Under the pieces are notes generated by a model. The model was not told the DNA's origin, made no database searches, and worked only from the letters and a program-made list of their open reading frames with translations. A program made the position numbers and the translations under genes. A DNA stretch of 64,000 bases, taken from assembly GCA_963678675.1 (NCBI GenBank), contig OY783199.1:4471501-4535500 (forward strand), read 5' to 3'. The DNA comes from Xiphydria camelus. Taxonomy: Eukaryota > Arthropoda > Insecta > Hymenoptera > Xiphydriidae. Positions 34,138-44,518 of this stretch are shown one piece after another. How positions within the stretch are numbered: the first letter of the stretch is position 1; each line of letters starts with the position of its first letter.

Positions 34138-35636
34138 CCTGTATAAAGGGAGGAACCTTTTCTTCGCGTATCTTTTAATTAAATCAGTCGCATCACACCT
34201 TAGATGAAATTTCCTTCTATGTGTGACTAATTTATAAATTTTCTCTATTCTCGTTAATTACATTTTTCTATGAGATCAATGCTTTGGAATAGGAGACAGA
34301 TCAAAGGACTCTGTATCGCGGGATATATTTTGAAAATGAAATAAATTCCGCCCGCCGAATCTCTCGGAAAGTCTCGTCAAACGCTCCTCTCCTCGTACCT
34401 GAAATTCTTCCACCGGTTTCCGCCTTTGTCACGGCACGAATTTCTGCAGCCAGTCGAATTTCGAACGAGACTTCGACGGGACAAAGGTCACTCGAGGTCT
34501 GCGCTGCACAAAGAGGGAAAGAGAGAGAAAAATGCGAGTCCTACGGGAGAAAAGAGCGAGGAGAGGAGCTCTCGATCCCGGACACCCGTTACATACCTGC
34601 ACGCGGCGAAGCCTGTGCGTGCCGTCGTAAGGGTGGTCAGGTTCGAGAATCGGGCGCGCGGGGGCCGAGACAGACACCCCGAAACCTTCATTACCTTCGG
34701 CTTCAAAGAAGCCCATTGTGCCATAAATGGGGTTCCCTCCTTTTTTACATACCCTGGATCTTCCATTCTCCGTCGTTTGCCTTTCGGAAAAAAAGGAGCG
34801 ACGGGAGCATCGCGCGCGCGCGGTGCGGCAGAGCGACCCCTTCGCGTCCCACCGTGTCGTCCTCGTCGGTTTACGAAATTTTCGAGGCAATCTCGACGGG
34901 CAAAAAAATTCGACCGTGCCGTGTCGCGCGTAGCGAGGGTTCAACGCGCGAGGAGATAATTTTTTCCGTACAATTTCTCCCCACCGTTTGTACGCGCGGA
35001 GCGCGATACCTATACGGGGATCGAGGGAGAGAACGAGAGAGATGAGAGGCGGCTGTGCTGCCCGGAGAGAGCGAACCTCGAGTCTTTGAATCGAGAACCC
35101 GTTTCGGGGGATATATAACTTCGGCCGTGTCGTTTCCCCGCGGTGCAGGTACCACAAATGCACAGCCAGGTTACGCGCGGTGTATATAGGTACGCCGATG
35201 TGTAATACATACCCACGCGCGCGCGAAGGGGAACCGGAGAGCGTCTCTGAACTTGGCTCGAATTCGAATTCAGATTCCCCGTCCGGCGCCGCCGCTCGGG
35301 AGGGAGAGGGCGGGAGGAAGAGAGAGAGAGAGAGAGAGACACACGGAAAATGACAGTCGGCCGTAAAGTCTCGTTTTATGATATCGCGCGCGCGGGTCTC
35401 GCGAGGCGGAGGCGCGCGCGTAACCGAAACTCGTTACCCGCGGGACGCCCGGGGAGTCCCGCTTCGAAAATTGGAAAGGACGACCATGGGGGGGGATGAC
35501 TCGCTGAAATTTCTCAAGACTCTCTCAAGAGTGTCGGAGCGAAGTACGCTGCCGCCACCGCGACGCGCGCGGGGCGTGGTGTGTCGAAGCGGAACGGCTT
35601 TTACAACCTGGGCGTGAACGGGTCGCGTTGCGATCT

Positions 35637-35658
35637 TCGTCGTCGTCGTCGTCGTCGT
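35637..35658. repeat. (CGT)n trinucleotide repeat
   Basis: This is a run of seven to eight CGT units in CpG-rich intronic sequence. Confidence 0.88.
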
Positions 35659-35845
35659 GGTGCTCTCGATATCTCGATCGACTCGGCTTTTTCTCGGGGG
35701 ACGCGCAGCGCGGATCGAGGATTCGCAGCGGTAGTCCCGCGAAATCTCTAGACGAGAGAATTGCTAGTGTCGAAAAATATGTCTCGAATGAAGAACGCAT
35801 GATTTTAACAAATTTTTAATAATAGAGATTCTTGTTCGAAGAATA

Positions 35846-36062
35846 TACACCATGCGAGGCTAGATTTACTCGCCAGGAAAGAAACTTCAATCACTATTAT
35901 TTCATTATTTATCAATTCTTGGCCTGTATCGATATAAGACTTTATTATAGATAGAAACGTAATCTTCAAAAAAGTATTATACAAATATGAGCCAAAAGGT
36001 CATAGGTGATGAGATAAGAGTGATTGAAGTTTCTTTCCTGGCGAGCAAGTTTAGTCTCAATT
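35846..36062. repeat. MITE family C nested in B
   Basis: CACCATGCGAGGCTAGATTT at the left and a CTGGCGAGCAAGTTTAGTCTC end at the right correspond to the C reference at 13789-14005. The internal TGGCCTGTATCGATATAAGA is also shared. It lies at the TA-rich palindromic centre of B. Confidence 0.82.
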
Positions 36063-36123
36063 TAAGAATATCTTCGTGGCAACAAAAAATTCTTCCTGCG
36101 CGAGAAAAACAATTACTCGAGCC

Positions 36124-36374
36124 TACACCGAGAAGGCGGTTTATTTGTAGTTAATAAATGTTTGTTTGAATATAGCGAAACAAATGTTATTGGACCAAAC
36201 AAATATTCGTTAACTATTACAATATTTATTTGGCCAAATTTGATTCTTCGAGGCAACCGTTTGAATGAAATAAATATTTTAATAATTAACATATATTTTC
36301 TTGCGCTGATGAAATATTTATTTCGCCGTATTTGAAATTACATTTGTCTGTTAATAAACTGTTTTCGCAGTGTA
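36124..36374. repeat. MITE family G, full-length, nested in B
   Basis: It starts TACACCGAGAAGGCGGTTTA and ends AAACTGTTTTCGCAGTGTA. The halves (ATAAATGTTTGTTTGAATAT; AAATTACATTTGTCTGTTAA) are inverted. The flanks read AGCC-TA and TA-TCAAATATTTTC, and the empty family B copy at 1017-1305 reads AGCC-TA-TATTTTC, so the TA was duplicated on insertion. Confidence 0.88.
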
Positions 36375-36967
36375 TCAAATATTTTCTCGCACGAAAGAAA
36401 CCATGACTTGATCTTGGAATTATATAATGTTTTTGATTGAAGAAAACATTTTTTTGACACCAACAATTATTTATCTCAGTGTAGATTTAATTTGAGCGTA
36501 GAATTTTGTTTCGCGAATGCACGAGTACTCGCACCTCGCGTTTCGATTCCTCGAATTTCCGAGCACGGATGTGTGACGTCGCTCGGCCGCGTCGGCAAAG
36601 TTCCTCCGCTTTCCCCTATCCAGACCAGAGACGCGCTGCCTTTCTTTCTCATACCTACACGGCGGTGCAGCTTACCCGATACGTTGAGCCCCCGCCGCTA
36701 CGCACGGGAAGACCCGTCGCTGCTCTCCATACCCTCGACCTTGTTAAATCGGCCATAAAATGAGAATAATCTCGAGTTACAGCGGGCGACGGTCATTGAG
36801 TTTCTTCCGACGCTCGATACGTGCGATACCGTCCGCGCGGGTGTACGAGTCCCACACTCGAACGGACGATAAGTCGTTTGGAAACGCGGGTACACGACTC
36901 GCATTACCCACACGTTACGGCGAAGCCTCCTCTTTCTTATTCCTCCTCATCTCTGAGTCGATCTCTT

Positions 36968-37406
36968 TACGGAGGAAAAGGATTAGTAACTTTTACAGTG
37001 AATCCCTGTAACAGGGCTCCTTGAGGTGAAACATTGACTTTCTCAAGAGACACAACCTATTTTTGTACAGTTCGTCGCCACGTAAACACCTCGAGGAGTC
37101 CTGTTATCGCACTGTAAAAAAATGGTATTTTTAATACATTTTTATATACTTGTAGCTTTTTTCCAATACGGGATTATTAAAATTAATACCTATATACTCC
37201 GTAATTATGAAAATTAATATATTTCCTTATGAATTTGCCCTTGTCAATTTCACAACGGAGTATATTAATTTTCATAATCACGTATCGGATAAAAGCTTTA
37301 TATAAAATTTTATTAAATTTGATAAAAAATTTTTCTAGAGTGTGTGGAATAACTGTAAAAATTCATGGCTTTTCCCATGATTCTTTACCAATCCTTTTTC
37401 TCCGTG
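36968..37406. repeat. Family R element with nested Q
   Basis: The left end TACGGAGGAAAAGGATTAGT and right end CCAATCCTTTTTCTCCGTG are inverted repeats. CCTCGAGGAGTCCTGTTA to its left and GGAATAACTGTAAAAATTCATG to its right match the copy at 44200-44518 with element Q in between. Confidence 0.78.
37110..37343. repeat. MITE family Q nested in R
   Basis: It starts CACTGTAAAAAAATGG and ends TTTTTCTAGAGTGTG. The internal AAAGCTTTATATAAAATTTT and ACTCCGTAATTATGAAAATT match 31957-32194 in order. Confidence 0.75.
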
Positions 37407-37984
37407 TTCCTTTCCCGCGGCATTTTTGAGAAAGTACCCAACGCATTCCGGGCTGAGCGGCGACCACCCTATCTCCCCGGCCATCTGTCACATATCGACG
37501 ATGCACCGGATAACATCTATACCCGCGCCGGGGACTCGGACTGTGCGCTATACAACGTCGCGTTCTCCCCGTCGCCGTCTCTTGCGAGAGAGGCCGAGTT
37601 TCGCCGCCAGATAGATTAATTGAGATACTCGCCGGTTAGGGGTACGGACATCCGATATTTTCGAGCGGTCGCTATATCTCTCTCTCTCTATCTCTCTTTC
37701 TCGCGGTATACCTACCTCCGTAGATGTCGCGGCGTGTAGAGAGATGCCGTGACTCAAGAGGAGGAGAATCATCGGGGGAGGAGAGAAGTGGCTTCGATAA
37801 ACGTACGCGAGGAGCGGTGAGAAAGAGAGAGGGTGCATACACAGTCGGTGTATACCCACTTGCATCTAAATACCGGCTGCGGCCGACGCGGGTAATATGG
37901 ATCGTGGATTTACAGCGGTATTCTTCGTTCCTCCGTATCGAGAATATCGGTGGAGAAGGACGGAACGAAGGGCGAAGGAAAGAG

Positions 37985-37988
<4 letters not shown>

Positions 37989-38016
<28 letters not shown>
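37989..38016. repeat. (GA)n microsatellite
   Basis: This GA run of about 28 bp extends a GAAGGAAAGAGGGA purine-rich stretch. Confidence 0.88.
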
Positions 38017-38026
<10 letters not shown>

Positions 38027-40239
38027 GAGACTCGCCCACCGAGAGAGCGAGGGCCGAACGCGTTTAGATTTCGACGCTGCTCCGATATCCAATTACTCCG
38101 AGTCGAGGAGTCTGAGAAACCGTCCTTTTATTTCTCCCTTTCTTCCCTCGCGCGCTCCTCGGGACCGGCCTCTTCCGACGCGTCGCGTCCTAGACCGCGG
38201 CGGTGATCCCCGTTCCGGTTTCTCTCTCGAGACGCTGCGGCAATTACGCGTTGGATTTAAATTCGAGGCCGCGCGCGAGATCGGCAGAGAACGCGGGAGA
38301 ACCGCCGTAGAGCCGAGCGGGAGATGCTTGATTGAATGTCGTCCATTTGAATCGGATTAATATTTGAATCCTTGAATCCTTGAAGATCTGGAAAAACCCT
38401 TGACTTTACTCCGAGAACTTGAAATTTTTTAAGTGCGTCCTTGACTGCGTCCGTTGTCGAAGTTACGCGCGTTAATTTAACGCAAACAACTTGAAATTGA
38501 AGATTTCGAGATTAAAAAGGTGAAATGTCTGTCTAATGTGGCAAAGATAGTTGCGGATATTGATAGTTTCATTTCAAATTTGCGGAAGTAAAATTGTCAG
38601 AATGTATTATTTTTTAATTATAATTTTTCTTTCAAAATGTGAAATTCAGTTTCTAAAAACTCTTGAAAAACGGTATTTTATAACCTGGAAAGAGCCTGGA
38701 GAAACCCTTAAATTTGAAAATGTCGATTCGCTGGCGCTACTCCGTCAAAAGCTCGCGATTCCCGACGATCCGTCGCGTATAAACGAAAGCTTTCGTCTTT
38801 TATTCCCGCAATCTCGCGACCCGCGAACGAAGCAAACAAATTTATCGCGCGACTTCCGCCCCGGCGCCGTAAACTCACACTCGGCGACGCGCGAGTATCG
38901 GCTGCAGGTGTCTCCCGCGCTTCGCCCACTGGAGAAAGATTCCGTATCACGTGTCGCTGGCGCAGAAGCGCGTCGGGATCATGAGCGCGCGGTGTAGGAT
39001 GACGTCGTAACTCGAGGATCGATAGGTCGCATCGGTCAGCCCGGAGCGCCGCAACCGAACACGAACTCTCTTCGTCGTCTCTCGCGTGGCCGGGGCCAGC
39101 TGACGCTTCCGTTGCGAGAAAGGGATCGGCGGCGGACGTTCGTTTTGCGCGCAGCGCGTCTCGCGGTAGGTACCTCGCGTGGCTGCAACCAATTCCGCCG
39201 CGCAACCGTCGCGAACCTCGGAAAGAAGAAGCTCCGACTTCCCGAATCGCCCCGGCGACGCCCGGGGAGTCGCTCGAGTTCCCGGAAGCGAAACCGATCG
39301 CCCCGGTGTCTCCCGCGAACGGGCTGCCGAGGAGCGGCACCCTCTTCGGGGCCGAGGCCGTAAAATTTCGGAGCGCGAAGAGGGAGGGGACCGACACGGA
39401 GCAGAGAGCGGCCGCGCCGGCCGCCGAGTGTTTCGAAGCGTGTGGCGCGACGTCATAAAAGCGTTCAGCCTCTTTTTTGATCTCTAAATTAATAAAAGTC
39501 ACTGTTCAACATCGAGGTAAACGTATACACGCGCGGGAGCATTAGTTCCGCCCGGTATCCGAGACGTGTGCGGTCCTTCGGGGCCGATTGAGGGAAGAGG
39601 GGCGGAGAGGGAGGAAACTACCGCGCGCGTAGCTACACGAAAGGCGAAATACTCGCGGAGAGTGTACGCGTGTATCGAGAGGGAGCGAGTAGAGGGAAAG
39701 AGGGCACCGCCGCGCGCACGCCTTCGCGCTGGCCGGGAGAGAGGGGTCCCTCTCTCTTTTCCCTCTTCTATCGATACCAGGCAGGCTTTGTTTCTTTTCT
39801 CCGTAAGCATTGTCGGTTGGTTCGGCTCGACTCCCGGCGGATCAAATTCTAACCAGTCCGGCATTATAGCCGCTGTCCTTCGAGTTCCCTCCTCCCCGCT
39901 GCCCCGTTCGCCCCGCCGTCTCCACCTCGAGCGAGTCTAGTCATCTTCGGGCATTGTGTTACCGGGCCGTGGCGTGCCTGCGCTTCGGAGGAAATCCCGG
40001 TGGAAAAAAAAAGAGAGAGGACCGTGCATTGTCGACGGTGGTGCGCGGTGCCCGCCCTCCTTGTCTGGTGAACGCAGTAACGAGCGCGACGAATTTCGTA
40101 CGTCGCGGACAGTGCGGCGACGGTCGCGAGGCGTCATCCTACCGTGCGGAGGTTCGTCGAACTTTTCGGGAGGCCTGACGATTTGTTGAGATTCGCGCAT
40201 TGTACGAGAGAAGAGCATAATAATCACTGTTTCGCTGAA

Positions 40240-40555
40240 TGGTAGACTTGAATTTTTAGAAAAGTATTGCGTTCATTGCTTTACCATATGACAACAATAC
40301 TTGAAGACCATGATATAGAAAGTATCCAAATGCGAGAAACCTAAAATTTCAGTATTTATAATGAGGTTTTTTTAAATAAGCTATCATGACGTTTTTCGTG
40401 AATAACTTTTTTCATATCTTTGGCACTCGGCACCTTTTTACATTAAGGTCTTCAATTGACATGCGTCTAGCGAAGTTCATTAAATGTATGTCAACTGTTG
40501 TTATACAGTAAAGCAAGTATAACAATATGATTATTACCTATATTTTTTTCTACGT
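40240..40555. repeat. Inverted-repeat element W
   Basis: The left arm contains TTGCTTTACCATATGACAAC and CTTGAAGACC. The right arm contains GGTCTTCAATTGAC and GTTGTTATACAGTAAAGCAA. They pair over about 60 bp with small differences. The outer parts (TTTTTAGAAAAGTATTGCG; ATATTTTTTTCTACGTG) are weaker. It is the only copy noticed and has no ORF. Confidence 0.6.
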
Positions 40556-40719
40556 GTACGATACTATTATTTGACCGGTTAAATTTTGTTCATCCTCGGC
40601 GTCCTTCGCGCAGGTCGTTGAATTTGTTATCGATCGATCGATCGATTTTTTTCTCGATATGCGAAAGAATTTTGACAGCAAGAAATACTATCGGAGCTGC
40701 ATCACACCGTCGAACTGCA

Positions 40720-41048
40720 ATTCGGTTTTCTCTCAAATTTTTGTTACCGCAGATTCTACAAATATAGAAAAAAATTATTTACCTCGTAATTTTTAATTTT
40801 TAATTTTCTGCCTCACTGAGCTGGAAAACGACATTTTAAAACACAGCTGGTTCATCGTACCGTAAGCCTGTCTCTCTCGCACTCGTTGCTTGGATTTAAA
40901 AATACGAATATTTTTCTTTCACGAGAAAACCGAATTCGAAAGACTGCACAGCCGAGACTCGAACCCAGGACCGCTCGTCCCGTAACGGGACGGCGGGGCG
41001 GCTGCACTCTCCGTCCGTCGCGACTGCCGAGCTAGCTTCTCCACTGCA
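40720..41048 (-). repeat. tRNA-derived SINE candidate (family O with tRNA-like head)
   Basis: Read on the minus strand, a tRNA-like head comes first. It has an A-box-like TAGCTCGGCAG (41034-41024), a 57-bp spacer containing the hairpin GTCCCGTTACGGGAC, and a B-box-like GGTTCGAGTCT (40965-40955). It runs without a break through ATTCGGTTTTCTCGTG into the family O body, ending near an A-rich GAAAAAAATT stretch. The acceptor stem does not pair, so it is not a working tRNA gene. Other O copies start at about the same ATTCGG point and lack the head, as 5'-truncated retroposed copies would. Confidence 0.5.
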
Positions 41049-42051
41049 AGATGGCCGCCCTTCTCTATTACACATAAATATCCAATAAGAATAACGCTAT
41101 ATATAAGTAACCTCGAAGAGCACAGGTATATGTAAGCCGAGATCCGGCGCGCGGGGCGGCATCATAATACGGGGCCTCTGATTTACATATAACAAGATAA
41201 CGATTTTTATTTGTTTTTGCTTATATAATATATTTTTTCTAAACCGAATCGAGTGAGGTACCGGCGCGGCGAGGGGATGCGACGACGGAGGGGGAGGGGT
41301 GGGTAGAGGGCGAGGGGGGAGAGCGGGTATCCCATAGGCCTGTCAGCCCTCATTTGCATACATAACATTCTGGTCGACTGGACACCGGTCAGACCTCCTC
41401 CTTCTCCTCCTCCTCTCCTCAGTATCGGCTCGCAGCCTAGACCGCTTCTGCGGCCTCGAGATGCGACTCGCAACCGGGTCCTCTCTCGCCTCGCTCTCTT
41501 TCTCTCTCTCCCGTTGTCGATGCCCGCGCGCGAGGTATACCTACACTCATACCTGTCTCGTCCTCACCTCGTCTCTTCTTCGATGCCTCCACCTCCTCCT
41601 CGCGCGCCCCCTCGACAACGGGCGAGCCGATGGCCCCGCGGAGAGGGATTCGAAATTCGTTTGGAGATCTCGCCGAGGAGAGTCGGCGGTTCTTACGGGT
41701 TTATTTCATATTCGCGGTCGGGTGCCGCATTTATGTGATTTTAATAGTCCGAACGCGCGGACCCACCTGTTCCGGTCGACGGCGCTGCGCTCGTTCGCTC
41801 GAATACCGATCATCGACCGTTGGTAAAATTTTAGATGTCTACTGATTAGCGTTGAAAGCTGTCGGGTGGATCGGCGATTAGTGGTCTTTAGAATACCGTT
41901 GCGCGCCGCTACTTCCGAGAAAGACGAAGCTGCTCGGGACGTCGAAGCGGCAACGGTTCGGTTTTCTGGGTGGGAAGAGTCATCGAAACGGTGCAGATTT
42001 ACCGTTCCGTCCGAAAGGAACGCGAACATCGTGTGAACGATCGCACGGACA

Positions 42052-42135
42052 AAAATGCTGATGCTGGGCTTACAAAGTCAAAGTTTTAAATGTATTCTTG
42101 CAACTAAACTCTGTGTACAATTAATTATGTACCTA
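42052..42135. repeat. Family BB repeat
   Basis: GCACGGACAAAAATGCTG, TTACAAAGTCAAAGTTTTAA and TATTCTTGCAACTAAACTCT match 18062-18155 in the same order. Confidence 0.55.
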
Positions 42136-42167
42136 CTCGATAGGCGAACCGCATTCGACTCTGCTGT

Positions 42168-42360
42168 TACACCGAGAAAAACAGTTTATTCGTAGTTAAT
42201 AAACTTTACTCGAATATTGCGAAATAAACGTTTTATCGGCTCAAGCAAATATTCGCTAGCTATTACAATATTTATTTGGCACAATTAGATCCTTCGAGGC
42301 AACCATTTCATGAAATAAACATTCAGATAATTCACGTATATATTTTTGTTCTGTAATTTG
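42168..42360. repeat. MITE family G, right end decayed
   Basis: It begins TACACCGAGAAAAACAGTTTA and follows family G through CGTTTTATCGGCTCAAGCAA and ATCCTTCGAGGCAACCATTT to GTATATATTTTTGTTC. It then loses similarity before the terminal repeat. Confidence 0.72.
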
Positions 42361-42474
42361 TCTTGCTTGTAATTTGTACTTTCCTGAAAAATTTGACATT
42401 TTCCTGCTGTTGATTCATTGCCCTGCACCTGTCAATTAGTAAGTGCAGACTGTTACAATTTTCAGCAATTCGGC

Positions 42475-42775
42475 TCTTAAAAAAATATGCATCTCTTTAA
42501 ATTCAATTTGTAATCTTCATACATATTCAATGTGTACCCCACGGAAAGGAAAATATCCGAAAAGATAGTTATTCGCACAGTTATAAATACGTTTCTCTCT
42601 ACGTCGTGACGTCATCAAAATGTCAGAGAGACGCACTTATGCTACATGATGACGTAGCTGAATTTCAAAATGTCGTTTTCCACCTTTGATGAGGCCAATA
42701 ATGAAAAAAAAAAAAAAAAAAATGCGGAGGAAATAATTTTGGCCACGTTTTCTTGAATCTGCGATAAAACAAATT
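42475..42775 (-). repeat. Family O repeat with A-run
   Basis: ATGCATCTCTTTAAATTCAA, ATCCGAAAAGATAGTTATTC, GTGACGTCATCAAAATGTC and AAATGTCGTTTTCCACC are reverse-complement family O. A run of about 20 A interrupts it at 42703-42722. It ends about 90 bp before the acceptor of the next hth exon. Confidence 0.65.
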
Positions 42776-42862
42776 TCTCAAAACCCGAATCGGTGTACCG
42801 TGCGCACTGAATTTTTCTCCGCGTACTTGCCGCTAACCACAGCTTCCCTTTCTCCTTCGCAG

Positions 42863-43051
42863 GTTCACGAGCTCTGCGACAACTTTTGCCACCGGTACAT
42901 CAGCTGTCTCAAGGGAAAGATGCCGATCGACCTAGTGATCGACGACCGGGAGAGCACGAAGCCGCCGGAAGTTGGCAACGGCCTCGACGGCGGGCCGAGG
43001 AGCACCGCGGACAGCACCAGCCACACGGACGGGGCCAGCACGCCGGACGTC
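42863..43051 (+). CDS. hth: homothorax, coding exon (end of MEIS domain)
   Basis: This exon encodes 63 codons in phase 0, from [20 protein letters not shown] through [10 protein letters not shown] and [13 protein letters not shown]. The first half completes the MEIS domain (the [20 protein letters not shown] signature). The rest is the acidic, Ser/Thr-rich linker characteristic of insect Hth, in which [12 protein letters not shown] is the same as in Drosophila Hth as I remember it. The acceptor is CTTCGCAG and the donor GTC|GTGAGT (43052). Splicing at this donor would continue toward the homeodomain exons, which lie beyond the window. The frame is not closed at the donor: see the 103-codon extension that follows. 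Codon use is GC-rich at third positions, as in the neighbouring exons. Confidence 0.97.
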
Positions 43052-43363
43052 GTGAGTACCTCGCCATCCTCAACGTCTTATTATCCGCACGACGCGATTA
43101 CCCCCCACCACGCCATTGGCAGTACCACCCCCTTGCAACTGAGCCAAAACCAAAACCAAAACCACCCGCAATCGAACACCCCCAGTAGCGCCGCCACAAC
43201 TCCCAACTCCCTAAAGCGATCGCACCAACAGATGATGATGGCAGCGGCGGCCTCCGCGATGGCCTCGCCGCACGCCGCGTCCGCGCCCCCAGCGCACGCG
43301 CACGCGCACGCCGCCCTCGCCGCCTACCACAGCATAAGCTCGGCCGTGTATCCGTGCTCGTAA
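43052..43363 (+). CDS. hth: homothorax read-through tail (homeodomain-less isoform)
   Basis: If the donor at 43052 is not used, translation continues for 103 codons to TAA at 43361-43363, followed at once by TAG. The tail begins [14 protein letters not shown], passes through QNQNQNHPQ, an [10 protein letters not shown] run and [14 protein letters not shown], and ends VYPCS. It has one Lys and one Arg, whereas chance ORFs across this CpG-rich window are full of Arg. The Q/N, Met/Ala and His/Ala runs look like real low-complexity insect transcription-factor sequence. Drosophila hth is known to make HDless proteins by alternative processing in this part of the gene; such proteins keep Extradenticle binding but lack DNA binding. 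The isoform here is inferred and no transcript was seen. The alternative is an accidental open frame, which composition argues against. Confidence 0.78.
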   Translation: MSTSPSSTSYYPHDAITPHHAIGSTTPLQLSQNQNQNHPQSNTPSSAATTPNSLKRSHQQMMMAAAASAMASPHAASAPPAHAHAHAALAAYHSISSAVYPCS

Positions 43364-44025
43364 TAGCCGCAAAACAGTACCGATCTGCGAAAGCTTTCTC
43401 TTCTCGTCGTTCTTCTTCTTCTTCTTCTTCTCTTTCGCCGCCACCGCTCTCTCCTCCGTCGCTCCGCGCTCGGTCGCGACGCTCCCACCTTCTTCCGCGA
43501 CTCCGAAGGGTCGCTGCGAGAGACGGTTTTACGTTTTTCGTCGACGCGCGCACCCTGGTTCGCTGAATTTTTTCCGTCGCCCGACTTTGGCGCTGACGAC
43601 GTGTTTCGGAAGGTGGGATCGTCGCCGCCGATTGGTGGACGCGGTTTAGGGGAGCGCGCGTGTGACGTTCGACAGCCCCGCGGGCTTTCTCTTCGCTGCG
43701 CGTCGTTGGTAGAGGTCAGCTATACATATGTACATATGCGCGAGGGAGGGAAGCTATGCGCACAGCCCTCGAGACGCGAACACGCGATTTTTCCACGGAG
43801 GTCTGAATCGGAACGAAGGAGCGGCGCGATTATCTTGGACTTCGCACTCGTACCCCCCACGAGGTGAAATCGAAGAAATCGCGAGCGTTCGACGCGTGCA
43901 CTGAGAGAACAAAACGTCAGCAGTTGATGATATTTCTGAAACGCGACAATGCATCAAAGGTTAGAAATTGTGTCGCTTGAAATCGACAAGACGGTTTATG
44001 TATGTGGATCGAGTAACAGTTACCA

Positions 44026-44173
44026 TACAGTGTCAAAAATTCTGCGGTGTGGACCTATGTAGACTACTTTTGGTGTTAGGTAACAATGTCATAAAACTGA
44101 CTGACACCAGATGTGGCATATAGGTTCACACCGGTGAAGTGATGTTAAAGATTAACACCACTTTTTCACTGTA
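44026..44173. repeat. Family I, full-length reference copy
   Basis: It starts TACAGTGTCAAAAATTCTGC and ends AACACCACTTTTTCACTGTA. The arms GTGTGGACCTATG and CATATAGGTTCACACCG are inverted. It is 148 bp and noncoding. Confidence 0.78.
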
Positions 44174-44199
44174 TATTACGTATTAGCGAATACACCGCA

Positions 44200-44518
44200 C
44201 ACGGAGAAAGAGAGGATCAGTAATTTTTACAGTAAATTACAATAACAGAGCTGCTGGAGGTAAAATATTGAATTTGTTAATAGACACAGCGTACTTTTTA
44301 CAGCTCGTAGCAGTATAAATCCGTAAACACCCGACGTATTGTCGAGATATCGATAAATTTTATCGTATAAACTGATGTTTATTCTATTACGAACGATAAA
44401 TAGTACGCTGTGGTCTATTAAAAATTTTAATATTTTACCTCGAGGAGACCCGGAATAACTGTACAAATTCGTGGGTTTTCCCACGATTTTTTACTAGGTA
44501 ATCCTTTTTCTCCATGTA
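44200..44518. repeat. Family R, uninterrupted reference copy
   Basis: It starts CACGGAGAAAGAGAGGATCA and ends GGTAATCCTTTTTCTCCATG. Long inner arms (AATAGACACAGCGTAC; GTACGCTGTGGTCTATT) make nearly the whole 319 bp foldable into one hairpin with GATATCGATAAATTTTATCG near the middle. Confidence 0.8.

Larger units (their letters stand above)
35751..36483. repeat. MITE family B with two nested elements (C and G)
   Basis: Three pieces of one family B element remain. The left piece is GAATTGCTAGTGTCGAAAAA. The middle is AAGAATATCTTCGTGGCAAC through TTCCTGCGCGAG. The right piece runs from TTTTCTCGCACGAAAGAAAC to TTTTGACACCAACAATTATT and CTCAGTGTA. Element C occupies 35846-36062 and element G 36124-36374. 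Removing both restores colinearity with 1017-1305. Confidence 0.85.
30276..42862 (+). other. hth: hth intron of 12.6 kb
   Basis: It runs from GTGAGT to TCTCCTTCGCAG. Elements recognised are T (30388-30677), E (30870-31113), Q (31957-32194), a pair of short MITEs (33913-34137), B with C and G (35751-36483), R with Q (36968-37406), W (40240-40555), an O copy with a tRNA-like head (40720-41048), BB (42052-42135), G (42168-42360) and O (42475-42775). CpG-rich blocks with only accidental ORFs lie at 31120-31930, 32220-33880, 34370-35740, 36490-36960, 37420-38340, 38740-40200 and 41100-42040. The AT-rich stretch 38350-38720 has CTTGAATCCTTGA and CCTGGA motifs of an old dispersed repeat. 34150-34370 shows nothing recognisable. 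Confidence 0.85.

Noticed and set aside
34429..35163. 244-codon minus-strand ORF
   Set aside because: Arg/Ser/Pro-rich composition typical of antisense CpG-rich DNA here, overlapping open frames on the other strand, and no recognisable domain.
38708..39502. 264-codon minus-strand ORF, the longest in the window
   Set aside because: Same CpG-driven composition, with + strand frames also open over the same bases. No family resemblance was found.
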